DNA from: Hyunsoonleella ulvae
GTDB taxonomy: Bacteria; Bacteroidota; Bacteroidia; Flavobacteriales; Flavobacteriaceae
NCBI RefSeq assembly: GCF_016827605.1
Contig: NZ_JAEPJQ010000002.1
Coordinates: 744,001-808,000 of the forward strand
Length of the DNA: 64,000 nt
Direction: 5' to 3'
Positions 42,820-51,655 of the stretch are shown piece after piece. The stretch's first letter is position 1. Each line of letters opens with the position of its first letter. The notes beneath the pieces are model-generated. The model saw only the letters and a list, made by a program, of their open reading frames with translations. It did not search any database and had not been told where the DNA came from. Position numbers and translations under genes: made by a program.

Positions 42820-43779
42820 TTATCTACTTATTACTTTAAATGGCTTATTCCCTATTAATGCCGCATATTTGCTAAAACTACTATGATACATAGGTTTTAT
42901 TTTTAGAAAATATACAGTCTCACTATTTGCTATCATGAAAAAATCTAACATTGTTTTTAAGTGGTCTTCTAATTTTGATATATTATTATAGTCATCCATG
43001 TGAAATGGATTGCCCTCAACTAAATGAATATTTTCCTTATTAGCAATATACTGCAAAAAAAGAGTGCTATCTGAAAATACATAGCATTTATGCTTGGATT
43101 CTTTTAGAATTTTATTTATTTCAAACTGTAACTCAACAAGTAATTTTCGCTTTTTCTCTTCAGAAATTATCTTAACTGATGAATCAGTAAAATCCCCCAT
43201 CAAACTTGTAAAACGTGTATGGATAGCTATATAATTTTTGTTTTCTAAACTTTCTAGTTTTGTATTTAAAAACTCTGTCCTTTTAAACAGTTCATTAAAG
43301 CTAATACGCCACTTATTCTCTAAATCTATGTTAGTTGATGTATTATGGATACGTTCAAAATAATCAATATTAGCATAAACAATAAAGGTATTTGCTTTTG
43401 ATCTCTTTATAATTTCCAAGGGATTTACATTGAAATTATTTACCAAGTATACTAATTTAGTTTTTGTGGGATGCCATTTAATATCCTTTCTACCAATAAA
43501 CCAGTTTACTTTATTAGGTTCTAATAAAACTTTTAATTCAAAAGGTTCATCAAATTGAATATAAAACTTATAACCTAATACCTTTGAAATTTCATAAAAG
43601 GACATTATTCCTTTGAGTCTATCAACTAACCCCCCATGCGGGAATAAGCCATCGCAACAAACAATAATTCTTTTTTCAGTATTGTAACCCTTTAGTTTTA
43701 AGCGCTTAGAATAGTGCAAAAAAAACTTCATTTTCTTTGAAAATACACCTAGTCGCTTTTTTATAGATTTAAATTGCAT
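42820..43779 (-). CDS. Putative fucosyltransferase-like GT (NodZ/POFUT-type fold)
   Basis: 319 residues. CCDGLFPHGGLVDRLKGIMS is like the GGLxDRLxG element of the NodZ/alpha-1,6-FucT and O-FucT superfamily. IAIHTRFTSLMGDF supplies the expected His-x-Arg GDP-binding motif, and CYVFSDSTLFLQY and DFFMIANSETVY match the later donor-site pattern. GDP-fucose or a related GDP-deoxysugar is therefore a plausible donor, in keeping with gmd in the same cluster. Assignment rests on short motifs and is moderate. Confidence 0.55.
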   Translation of the reverse strand: MQFKSIKKRLGVFSKKMKFFLHYSKRLKLKGYNTEKRIIVCCDGLFPHGGLVDRLKGIMSFYEISKVLGYKFYIQFDEPFELKVLLEPNKVNWFIGRKDIKWHPTKTKLVYLVNNFNVNPLEIIKRSKANTFIVYANIDYFERIHNTSTNIDLENKWRISFNELFKRTEFLNTKLESLENKNYIAIHTRFTSLMGDFTDSSVKIISEEKKRKLLVELQFEINKILKESKHKCYVFSDSTLFLQYIANKENIHLVEGNPFHMDDYNNISKLEDHLKTMLDFFMIANSETVYFLKIKPMYHSSFSKYAALIGNKPFKVISR

Positions 43780-43784
43780 GAAAG

Positions 43785-44939
43785 CTAAATGTTCTGCTTT
43801 ATGATACTCTTGTAGTAGTCTATATTTTTATTTACTAAATCTTTAATATCAAAAGTTGATTCTACCTTCTTTCTTGCTTCTTTGCCTAAATTGTGAGCTA
43901 ATTCATCATCATTTAATATTGCTAAAACACGGATCACATATTTATCAATATTAGAAGGATGTACTAAAAAACCATTTACGCCATCATCTATTAATTCTTG
44001 TGCCCAACCAATGCTAGTATTTACCACTGGTTTTTGTAGTGCCATAGACTCAATAGTAACCATTCCTAATGTTTCAGCAAACGATGGAAAAACACAAACA
44101 TGGGCATTTTTAATATACTCTTTAACTTGATTATAAGGAATTTCTCCTAAATACTGAACTTTTGTTTTAGCTGTATCAGTAAGTATCGATTCAACTAATT
44201 GGTAAGTGGACACCTTTCCTGTTTTTACATCTTTAGCATCTGCTCCTATCAATATTAATTTTGTCTTAGAATTGCTTTCAACAATTTTATTAAATATCTG
44301 AGCTAGTTCCAATACCCCTTTTTTTCTGATAATAGTACCTATGTAAAGTATCACATTTTTTTGATAAACTAATGGTTTATCGTTTTGAAAGTTTTCTAAT
44401 TGTAATCCATGATGTATGGTTGTAATTTTATCTTTCTTTAAATTAAATATTTTTTGCGTTTCCTTCCCCGCATAAGTAGTTGGTGCTATATATGCCGTGG
44501 CTCTCTTTAATGCTATTTTTTCTAAATAAAAATTTTTGATTTTTTGTTTACGCTTGTCTAGTTTGCAAAAAAATGCATCACTTCCATGAAAGCGAATTAT
44601 TAAAGGCACCTTAAACTTCATAAACGCAGTAATTCCAGTCCAATCTGGAGTCTCCAAAATATCTATATTTCTTAATACAACATGATGATTTATATACTCT
44701 TGTAGTAACATTCTATAGCGATACCATCCAAACCATTTATATTTTTTTGATGCAATTAGGTGTATTTCAATATTATCAGATTTAAAAACAATATCTTCTT
44801 TTTGATGATACACAAAAATTATAACTTCAACCCCCTTTTTTGCTAAGGCAATAGCCAAATTTTTGATACTAGTTGCAATACCTGCAGAAGAAATTACTTT
44901 AGGGTGAGGATATTCAGATGTTATAAACCCAACTTTCAT
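43785..44939 (-). CDS. Glycosyltransferase family 4
   Basis: 384 residues. VGFITSEYPHPKVISSAGIA, then SIKNLAIALAKKGVEVIIFV, is the glycogen-synthase-like GT4 start. The donor half has VILYIGTIIRKKGVLELAQI, VQYLGEIPYNQVKEYIKNAH and SFAETLGMVTIESMALQKPV with VNTSIGWAQELI. It is full length, cytoplasmic and of unknown linkage. It begins seven bases after the stop of the preceding gene. Confidence 0.9.
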   Translation of the reverse strand: MKVGFITSEYPHPKVISSAGIATSIKNLAIALAKKGVEVIIFVYHQKEDIVFKSDNIEIHLIASKKYKWFGWYRYRMLLQEYINHHVVLRNIDILETPDWTGITAFMKFKVPLIIRFHGSDAFFCKLDKRKQKIKNFYLEKIALKRATAYIAPTTYAGKETQKIFNLKKDKITTIHHGLQLENFQNDKPLVYQKNVILYIGTIIRKKGVLELAQIFNKIVESNSKTKLILIGADAKDVKTGKVSTYQLVESILTDTAKTKVQYLGEIPYNQVKEYIKNAHVCVFPSFAETLGMVTIESMALQKPVVNTSIGWAQELIDDGVNGFLVHPSNIDKYVIRVLAILNDDELAHNLGKEARKKVESTFDIKDLVNKNIDYYKSIIKQNI

Positions 44940-44945
44940 AATCCA

Positions 44946-46346
44946 CTAAGATTTGTTTAAAATTGCTCTTATGGCATTCCAGATATTCTTTGAAGCTTTA
45001 GTAGGCGCTTTTCCAACTATGATTTCATACCATTTTTTCCCTTCTTCAACATTAGATATTTCGCCATCAAAAGTCTGTTGAATCAAATGTTCTAAATCAG
45101 CTTTATTAGTACAAAATATAGCTGCTTTATCACTTGGCATACTTCTAAAGTGCACATATTTATAATTTTGCCCAATATCTCTAATTCCCTTTTTTAATTG
45201 TGGTTGTTCATAATTATAATAAATACAAGATTTATCGTGTACTACAAAATCAAAAACTGTAGAAGAGCATACATTTGTTACAAAAGCACTATGTTCGCAA
45301 ACATTATACAACATTTTAAAGTCTTCTTTGGTTGGTAATACTTGATTCCATTGGTTGCCAACCTGCTTCCATATAGGGTCTAAAACTTCAATAATATCTT
45401 TATTAGCTTCTATTACAGTATCATACCTTGACGTAAAATCTACAGGACATTTTCTGTAGATAATACCTAGTCTATAGCCTTTGGAATTTAATTTTCTCAC
45501 GGCATTTGCCAAATCCTCTAGATAGAATTGATCTAATGGTGAGGTAGTCTCATCATCACCAGAATAGCATATATACTGCTTATTTACATCTAAATTATAT
45601 TGTTTAAAAAAAGCTTCTCGGGGTTGTTTTAATTTATCGTTATAATGAGGCTCGAATTGTGGTGTACCTGTTACAAAAACCTGTTGCGATTTTACAAACG
45701 TATAGTATTGTAATACCTCTTGTTTCATGTGCTCACTCCAAACACAATAATAATCTGTTTCTACAACTTGCATTGCCTTGGGCACATTATCCCATGAATA
45801 CACAAATGCAACAGTTGGAATACCCAAATCTTTTGCTGCCAGTAGAGCACTTATAGATTGTGTTGAGCGTTGAGTAGTACAAAAAATTAAATCTGGTTTA
45901 TACTTTTCCAACTGCGCTTTACAGTAAGCATATTTAGGATTTCTACGCTCTAATTTATTTATCTTTTTTCTAATTGCTACTACTCCCTTTTCTGATGAGT
46001 ACATTGCAATTAAAAACTTAATATAAAGACTTTTAATTATATTTTTAACACCATTATAATTGAAAGGAAATTTGTAAGTTGGATATACATCGTCATTAAA
46101 TTTATCTCTAGAGACATTTAATTCACAGCGTTTTCTGGCTCTGGAATACACTGGAGTTAAAGGATGTAATTGATGATTTTCAATCTTAACCTCATTAAAA
46201 CCTAAATTGTCTTTTAGTGAAAATACCGTATTATTCCAATACGTAATATCAAATCCTAATTGCTCCCCAGTATTTTTGAAATCAGTAAAAGCGAAATTTC
46301 GTAGCCCAACACCATCAGGAAAAAAAACAAAAACTTTTTTCTTCAT
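44946..46346 (-). CDS. Putative GT-B-fold transferase adjacent to neuB
   Basis: 466 residues, no signal peptide. The N-terminal half has VFVFFPDGVGLRNFAFTDF and DLIFCTTQRSTQSISALLAA with VAFVYSWDNVPKAM. The C-terminal half has YICYSGDDETTSPLDQFYLE, LGIIYRKCPVDF and a C-terminal donor-site-like SAFVTNVCSSTVFDFVVHDK. The pattern is reminiscent of CDP-glycerol- or sialyltransferase-like GT-B enzymes, but no CAZy family can be named. Its position right after the NeuB-like gene suggests it may use the CMP-activated nonulosonic acid; that is context inference only. Confidence 0.5.
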   Translation of the reverse strand: MKKKVFVFFPDGVGLRNFAFTDFKNTGEQLGFDITYWNNTVFSLKDNLGFNEVKIENHQLHPLTPVYSRARKRCELNVSRDKFNDDVYPTYKFPFNYNGVKNIIKSLYIKFLIAMYSSEKGVVAIRKKINKLERRNPKYAYCKAQLEKYKPDLIFCTTQRSTQSISALLAAKDLGIPTVAFVYSWDNVPKAMQVVETDYYCVWSEHMKQEVLQYYTFVKSQQVFVTGTPQFEPHYNDKLKQPREAFFKQYNLDVNKQYICYSGDDETTSPLDQFYLEDLANAVRKLNSKGYRLGIIYRKCPVDFTSRYDTVIEANKDIIEVLDPIWKQVGNQWNQVLPTKEDFKMLYNVCEHSAFVTNVCSSTVFDFVVHDKSCIYYNYEQPQLKKGIRDIGQNYKYVHFRSMPSDKAAIFCTNKADLEHLIQQTFDGEISNVEEGKKWYEIIVGKAPTKASKNIWNAIRAILNKS

Positions 46347-46360
46347 CTACTTTTTGGTAA

Positions 46361-47236
46361 TTACCCTTTCTGGTTTTTCAATTTATCGCGTTGTATTTGC
46401 TCGATAGGTAATATATCCTGAGACTTAAAACTTAAAGCATTATAAACGGCTTTTAAATCTCTAGACAATTTACGAAGCCCCATTGGCTCTAAAGAAGCGG
46501 CATGATCTGTACCTTTCCAAGTTCTATCTAAGGTATAATGTCGTTCTATTATATTACTACCTAAAGTATATGCTGCAACATCTACGGCAATACCTAAATG
46601 ATGTCCTGAAAACCCTATATGTTTTACATCATTACCATACTTATCAATAAGTAGGTTAATGTCTAACAGACAAACATCTTCAAATGGCACAGGGTATCCA
46701 GAGGTACAATTGTACAACACCAAATCTTTATTACGATTATATTTTTTAAAAAATGATACCAAATCATCAATTTCAGATTTCGTAGTCATACCTGTTGAAA
46801 TATGTATTTCTCCTTTATAATTTTCACATAACCATTCCAACATTTTTATATTGTTATTACATGCAGAAGGTATTTTAATAAATTTTGGTTTTAACGCTGT
46901 TATTTCTTTTGCAGAGGTTACATCCCAAACAGAAGTTGAATAATCTATATCAATCTCTTCACAAAACTCTTTTAGAGCTCTATGTTGTTGGATATCAAAC
47001 TCCAAAAACTCACGATGCTTTCCATAAGTATCACCATAAGAATTTGCAGGGTTTGGATGAGGTTGATTATATTGCTCTTCTGTAAGTAGCTCTTTATTGT
47101 TTCGTTTTTGAAACTTTACAGCATCAGCATCACAAAATATCTTAGCTACTTTTATTAACTCCTTAGCTATTTCTATGTCGCCTTTGTGATTACATCCAAT
47201 TTCTGCTATAACATAGGGTTTCTTATAGGTATTCAT
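46361..47236 (-). CDS. neuB: NeuB-like N-acetylneuraminate (nonulosonate) synthase
   Basis: 291 residues. It condenses an N-acetylhexosamine, or its 6-phosphate, with phosphoenolpyruvate to give a nine-carbon sialic-acid-like sugar. The TIM barrel is clear: PYVIAEIGCNHKGDIEIAKE, DADAVKFQKRNNKELL, PKFIKIPSACNN, ISTGMTTKSEIDDL, NCTSGYPVPFEDVCLL, IGFSGHHLGIAVDVAAYTLG and IIERHYTLDRTWKGTDHAAS. The usual C-terminal SAF (antifreeze-like) domain is absent; the protein ends soon after ILPIEQIQRDKLK, as in a short NeuB class. It is followed upstream by the CMP-sugar synthetase/phosphatase fusion. Confidence 0.9.
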   Translation of the reverse strand: MNTYKKPYVIAEIGCNHKGDIEIAKELIKVAKIFCDADAVKFQKRNNKELLTEEQYNQPHPNPANSYGDTYGKHREFLEFDIQQHRALKEFCEEIDIDYSTSVWDVTSAKEITALKPKFIKIPSACNNNIKMLEWLCENYKGEIHISTGMTTKSEIDDLVSFFKKYNRNKDLVLYNCTSGYPVPFEDVCLLDINLLIDKYGNDVKHIGFSGHHLGIAVDVAAYTLGSNIIERHYTLDRTWKGTDHAASLEPMGLRKLSRDLKAVYNALSFKSQDILPIEQIQRDKLKNQKG

Positions 47237-47247
47237 GGGATTATAAA

Positions 47248-48402
47248 CTAAAAGCGTTTGTTATAGTTTTTAATGAATTGACAGACTTCACGTATAGCAA
47301 CAGATCCAGAGTTTTTAGATAAAACCACATCTGCCACTCGCTTTATTTCATCCATAGCATTCTTTGGTGCGAAGGACCAACCAACACTACAAATATTAGT
47401 CATATCATTTACATCATCCCCTACATAGGCAACATTATTTAGAGAAAATTCTTGACTAATTGCAAGTGATTGCAATAGTGTAAATTTATCTTTAACACCT
47501 AAAAACACTTGGGGTATTTGTAGCTTCTGCATGCGTTTTGCTACCAATTCAGATTGTTCACTTGTCATTACCATTACCTCAACACCAAATTGTCTTAAAA
47601 TCTCAAGCCCCATGCCATCTCGCATATCGAAACGTTTTGTGTGCTCTCCATCTTTAGTGTATGTTATGGTACCATCAGTAAATACGCCATCTACATCTAA
47701 CACTAGGTGCGTAATCTTTTCTGGTTTTTTGGCTTGCTTTTGTCTTTCAATCAATAAATTTTCAACTATAATCCAGTCCGATTCAGAATCAATTTCATGT
47801 AGACTTTCTTCTCGCATTTTTACTACACCAATATTGTCTCCTAATCTATTTTTGTATTCTTTTAGCACATTTTTGGTACAACAGTATACCGCACCATTTT
47901 CAATTAACAACCCCTCAAAATCTTGTCTTCTAGGGCGTTTTTTATGATTATAATTTACAGAAGTTCCATTTTTGTCCCAAATAAATCTATGCGTATTCAC
48001 AACAGTTAAAGCCGAGTCTTTTCCATTGTTTAACTCGTCTAAACAATTGTTGATATCACTAGCTTTAGTAAAAGGAGAAGTTGCTTGTAGTAAGCAAAAG
48101 GCATCAAAATTAAAGTTTATTTTATCTGCAAATTCCAACATAGCTATTTCTGTTGAAGCTGTATCTGTAGCCGAAGCATTAGATCTCTTTAAGGCTTTTA
48201 TTTTGTTTGTATAATGGTATTCTTTTTCAATAAATTTGATTATTGAATCATCATCTGTATAAACGTAAACCTCATCTAAACTAGATTGTAATGCCTCGCC
48301 TAGTACCCAAGTAAATAATGGCCTTCCAACCATTTTTCGTTTGTTCTTTCCAGGGATACCTTTAGAATGTTTCCGTAAAGGAATAAAACCGATTTTCTTC
48401 AT
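47248..48402 (-). CDS. neuA: CMP-nonulosonate cytidylyltransferase fused to HAD phosphatase
   Basis: 384 residues. Residues 1-225 are an acylneuraminate cytidylyltransferase: IPLRKHSKGIPGKNKRKMVG, LLQATSPFTKASDI, and SLHEIDSESDW at the end. Residues ~230-384 are a KdsC/CMAS-type HAD phosphatase: LVLDVDGVFTDG with Asp236 and Asp238, MRDGMGLEIL, VMTSEQSELVAKR, KDKFTLLQ and VAYVGDDVNDM. With neuB this predicts a route in which a 9-phosphate intermediate is dephosphorylated and then activated with CTP by one protein. Neu5Ac, KDN or Kdo-like products are not separable here. The HAD catalytic residues look intact, unlike the inactive tail of animal CMAS. Confidence 0.88.
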   Translation of the reverse strand: MKKIGFIPLRKHSKGIPGKNKRKMVGRPLFTWVLGEALQSSLDEVYVYTDDDSIIKFIEKEYHYTNKIKALKRSNASATDTASTEIAMLEFADKINFNFDAFCLLQATSPFTKASDINNCLDELNNGKDSALTVVNTHRFIWDKNGTSVNYNHKKRPRRQDFEGLLIENGAVYCCTKNVLKEYKNRLGDNIGVVKMREESLHEIDSESDWIIVENLLIERQKQAKKPEKITHLVLDVDGVFTDGTITYTKDGEHTKRFDMRDGMGLEILRQFGVEVMVMTSEQSELVAKRMQKLQIPQVFLGVKDKFTLLQSLAISQEFSLNNVAYVGDDVNDMTNICSVGWSFAPKNAMDEIKRVADVVLSKNSGSVAIREVCQFIKNYNKRF

Positions 48403-48499
48403 AGAAATTAAGCATTCAACTATATCGAATAATCGCTAAAATACATTTTTTTTCGGATGAAAGTATATGCTTTAAAGCAAAACTTGGTTTGAAATTACT

Positions 48500-49663
48500 T
48501 TATGATTTTAGAACAGTATACAAATAATCAATCTCCTTCTTTAAGTCTATTTGGTGGTTTCCAACAAAAAAACCATTCTCATCTATGTATCTGGCATTTT
48601 TCATATCTCCAAATATCTCATAATCAAAATAACGCAACACTTCATTTTTGGTAAAATCTCCTGTAACAATTGGTCTACAGTCTATATGTTTTTCATTTAG
48701 AAGTGTTACTACTTCATCTCGGTTTAGATTTGAGTTTGGTCTAATTACCAAACTAAAACCAAACCAACTACTATTAGAGCTATTCTTTTGAATAAGAAAA
48801 TCTGGATGATTTGAAAATAAAGATTCAAAATATTTAGCATTATCTCTTCTAACTTTTAAAAAGTCTGGCAATTTTTTTAATTGCTCTACTCCAATAGCTC
48901 CAGACATTTCTACAGGTCGTAAATTATAACCTGGCAACACAAAACGAAAAGACTCTTTAAACCAATCGTTAGTTTTATTACTTACCTTATTTTCTTTAGG
49001 TAGATGACGTGTCCACCCATGAGCTCTTAAAGCAATTAATACATGATGTAACTCTTCATCATCAGTTACTACCAAACCACCTTCCATAGTTGACATGTGG
49101 TGAGAGAAAAACGTGGAAAAGGTTCCCATCTTACCAAATGTACCTGCTTGTTTGCCTTTAAACTCTGCTCCCATAGACTCGCAATTATCTTCTAAAAGCA
49201 GAATATCTTTTCCATTAATCAAAGAATTGATGACATCAAAATCATTTGGATTGCCCAATAAGTTTACGGCAAAAATCATTTTTGTATCCTTTGTAATTGC
49301 TGCTTCTAAAGCTTTCAAATCAAAATTTAGTGTATCTAAATCTACATCTACAAATTTTAGTTTCAAACCGTATTGATGAAGTGGAAAATATGTAGTACTC
49401 CATGATACCGCTGGTACAATTACCTCATCCCCAGGTTTTAACTTAGGGGTTTTAGTATAAAAAAGTGCTGCTACTGCTAATAGGTTTGCAGATGAGCCAG
49501 AATTTACCATGACGCAATATTTTGAACCCACAAAATCTGCGAAACTTTCTTCAAAAGCTTTTACATGCTTCCCCATGGTATACATGTCACTTTTTATAAC
49601 CTTATTAATGGCTTCTATTTCTTTATCGTTCCAAGTAGAAGTTGCTAGTGGATATTTAATCAT
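48500..49663 (-). CDS. colD: GDP-4-keto-6-deoxymannose 3-dehydratase (ColD-like)
   Basis: 387 residues of the DegT/DnrJ/EryC1/StrS fold. The PLP-lysine position is His: FSTFFSHHMSTMEGG, with His188 at the place known for ColD, which uses His instead of Lys to remove the C3 hydroxyl. Other features are VNSGSSANLLAVAAL, DNCESMGAEFKGKQAG, LRAHGWTRHLP and PGYNLRPVEMSGAIG. ColD acts with PLP and glutamate on the Gmd product on the way to GDP-L-colitose. gmd and a ColC/Fcl-like reductase lie directly upstream, overlapping by eight bases, which supports this role over an aminotransferase. Confidence 0.85.
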   Translation of the reverse strand: MIKYPLATSTWNDKEIEAINKVIKSDMYTMGKHVKAFEESFADFVGSKYCVMVNSGSSANLLAVAALFYTKTPKLKPGDEVIVPAVSWSTTYFPLHQYGLKLKFVDVDLDTLNFDLKALEAAITKDTKMIFAVNLLGNPNDFDVINSLINGKDILLLEDNCESMGAEFKGKQAGTFGKMGTFSTFFSHHMSTMEGGLVVTDDEELHHVLIALRAHGWTRHLPKENKVSNKTNDWFKESFRFVLPGYNLRPVEMSGAIGVEQLKKLPDFLKVRRDNAKYFESLFSNHPDFLIQKNSSNSSWFGFSLVIRPNSNLNRDEVVTLLNEKHIDCRPIVTGDFTKNEVLRYFDYEIFGDMKNARYIDENGFFVGNHQIDLKKEIDYLYTVLKS

Positions 49664-50588
49664 TTAATACTACATTTTTGTAAAACTCATATGTTTCAGA
49701 TATACCTTCTTTTAAAGATGTTTTAGCCCTCCAACCTAGTGTATTAAGTTTAGTATTATCTATTAATTTTTGCTGCATACCCACTGGTTTTGTTGTATCA
49801 TGTACAAACTTGCCTTCATAACCAATTACTTCAGCTATTGTTTTGTAATACTCATTTATTGAGCAATCTTTCCCTAAGCCTACATTTATATTTTGAGGTA
49901 AATCTTCAAAGTTTTCTATGGCATAGAATATAAAATCTGCTAAATCTTCAGCATACATAAACTCTCGTCTTGCCTTGCCATCTCCCCATATTTCAACTTC
50001 AGCTTCATTATTTACTTTAGCTTCATGTATTTTTTTTATTACGGCAGGAATCATATGTGAATGTTTAGGAGAAAATTTATCGTACCTCCCATAAAGATTA
50101 CAGGGTATAACAGTTTTATATTGAAATGTTTTATTTTCTCTTGTGATGTATTCACACAAACGTGTTGTAACAATTTTTGCGAGAGCGTATCCCTCATTAG
50201 TAGGTTCCAGTTCTCCTTTTAAAATATATTCTTCCTTCAAAGGGTTTTGAGCTAAACGCGGATACATACATGAACTAGATAAATTAATTAAAGATTTAAC
50301 TGCGTTCTTTTGAGCTGCTAAAATTATATTTCTGCCCATATCTAGATTCTTTACTAGAAAATCTACCGGATTAGCAATATTAGCTTGTATACCTCCAACC
50401 ATTCCAGCTGCATGAATTACCAACTCTGGTTCATGGGTTTTGATGTAAGCATCTACTTCTTGCCACTTTTCTAAATTTAATTCTGATCTTGTAGGCGTTA
50501 AAAAAGTATATTCTGATGTCTTAATATGGTGCAAAATATTTTGCCCTACCATTCCAGTATGTCCTGTTAAAATAATTTTCATATCCAA
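49656..50588 (-). CDS. GDP-L-colitose synthase or GDP-L-fucose synthase (SDR epimerase/reductase)
   Basis: 310 residues (Met1 or Met3 start). An NAD(P)-binding extended SDR: KIILTGHTGMVGQNILHHI, then HAAGMVGGIQANIANPVDFL. The GMER signature SSSCMYPRLAQNPLKEEY has the catalytic Cys, YALAK holds the Tyr-Lys pair, and NLYGRYDKF and SHMIPAVIKK hold the catalytic His. Fcl makes GDP-L-fucose; the homologous ColC makes GDP-L-colitose from the ColD product. The overlap with colD favours ColC, while several fucosyltransferase-type genes in the cluster favour Fcl. Motifs alone do not decide. Confidence 0.8.
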   Translation of the reverse strand: MDMKIILTGHTGMVGQNILHHIKTSEYTFLTPTRSELNLEKWQEVDAYIKTHEPELVIHAAGMVGGIQANIANPVDFLVKNLDMGRNIILAAQKNAVKSLINLSSSCMYPRLAQNPLKEEYILKGELEPTNEGYALAKIVTTRLCEYITRENKTFQYKTVIPCNLYGRYDKFSPKHSHMIPAVIKKIHEAKVNNEAEVEIWGDGKARREFMYAEDLADFIFYAIENFEDLPQNINVGLGKDCSINEYYKTIAEVIGYEGKFVHDTTKPVGMQQKLIDNTKLNTLGWRAKTSLKEGISETYEFYKNVVLND

Positions 50589-51653
50589 TTATGATTTGCC
50601 AAACTTTTTAACAAACTTTAAATCGTGCTGCATCATTATAGCCACCAACTCTTTAAATGAAGTTTTATTAGGATTCCATCCTAAATTTTTCTTTGCCTTT
50701 TCTGGATTACCTAAAAGTGTTTCCACTTCAGCTAAACGATAATAGTTAGCGTCTATCTCTATTAAAGATTTTCCTGTTTTTGCATCTACACCTTTTTCAT
50801 ACTCTCCCTCTCCTTCCCATTGAATGGTAATATTTGCTTCCTTAAAAGCCAATTCACAAAATTCTCTTACCGTATGTTGTTCTCCTGTACCAATAACGTA
50901 ATCTTCTGGTGTGTTTTGCTGTAACATGAGCCACATACATTCTACATAATCTTTAGCATAGCCCCAATCTCTCTTAGCATCTAAATTACCCAAATATAAC
51001 TTCTCTTGTATTCCATGGGCAATCCTAGCCGCTGCCAATGTTATTTTTCTGGTTACAAAAGTCTCTCCTCTTCTTTCTGACTCGTGATTGAACAAAATGC
51101 CATTTACAGCATACATCCCATAAGATTCTCGATAATTTTTAGTTATCCAAAATGCATACAGTTTCGCAACACCATAAGGTGATCTTGGATAAAAAGGTGT
51201 AGTCTCCGTTTGCGGTATTTCTTGCACTTTCCCGTAAAGTTCTGAGGTAGATGCTTGATAAATTCTTGTTTTATCAATTAAACCACAAATTCTAATAGCT
51301 TCTAATAGCTTTAATGTGCCTATACCATCAGTTTCAGCTGTATATTCAGGTAAATCAAAAGATACTTTTACATGTGATTGTGCTGCTAAATTGTATATCT
51401 CATCTGGTTGCAATTCCTGAACCAATCTAATTAAATTAGAACCGTCAGTCATATCTCCATAATGGAGTTTTATACTTTGCTTCTCATGCAAGTCTTTTAA
51501 TAATGTTTCAATATAGAGATGTTCAATACGTTCGGTATTAAAAGTAGAACTCCTTCTAATTATACCATGAACCATATAATCTTTCTTTAACAATAATTCC
51601 GCTAAATAAGATCCATCTTGTCCGTTAATACCAGTAATTAGGGCAACTTTCAT
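50589..51653 (-). CDS. gmd: GDP-mannose 4,6-dehydratase
   Basis: 354 residues, normal length. Rossmann start [20 protein letters not shown], then the Gmd hallmark [73 protein letters not shown] (catalytic Tyr-Lys) and [17 protein letters not shown]. It makes GDP-4-keto-6-deoxymannose, the shared precursor of GDP-fucose, GDP-colitose, GDP-perosamine and GDP-rhamnose. It is directly adjacent to the reductase and the ColD-like gene, forming a GDP-deoxysugar module. Confidence 0.97.
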   Translation of the reverse strand: MKVALITGINGQDGSYLAELLLKKDYMVHGIIRRSSTFNTERIEHLYIETLLKDLHEKQSIKLHYGDMTDGSNLIRLVQELQPDEIYNLAAQSHVKVSFDLPEYTAETDGIGTLKLLEAIRICGLIDKTRIYQASTSELYGKVQEIPQTETTPFYPRSPYGVAKLYAFWITKNYRESYGMYAVNGILFNHESERRGETFVTRKITLAAARIAHGIQEKLYLGNLDAKRDWGYAKDYVECMWLMLQQNTPEDYVIGTGEQHTVREFCELAFKEANITIQWEGEGEYEKGVDAKTGKSLIEIDANYYRLAEVETLLGNPEKAKKNLGWNPNKTSFKELVAIMMQHDLKFVKKFGKS

Positions 51654-51655
51654 CT

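Noticed and set aside
48403-48499. Promoter for the neuA-type fusion gene
   Set aside because: CAAAACTT is one base off the reversed consensus and no -33 element was seen; the 97-base gap may hold a promoter, but it cannot be supported.
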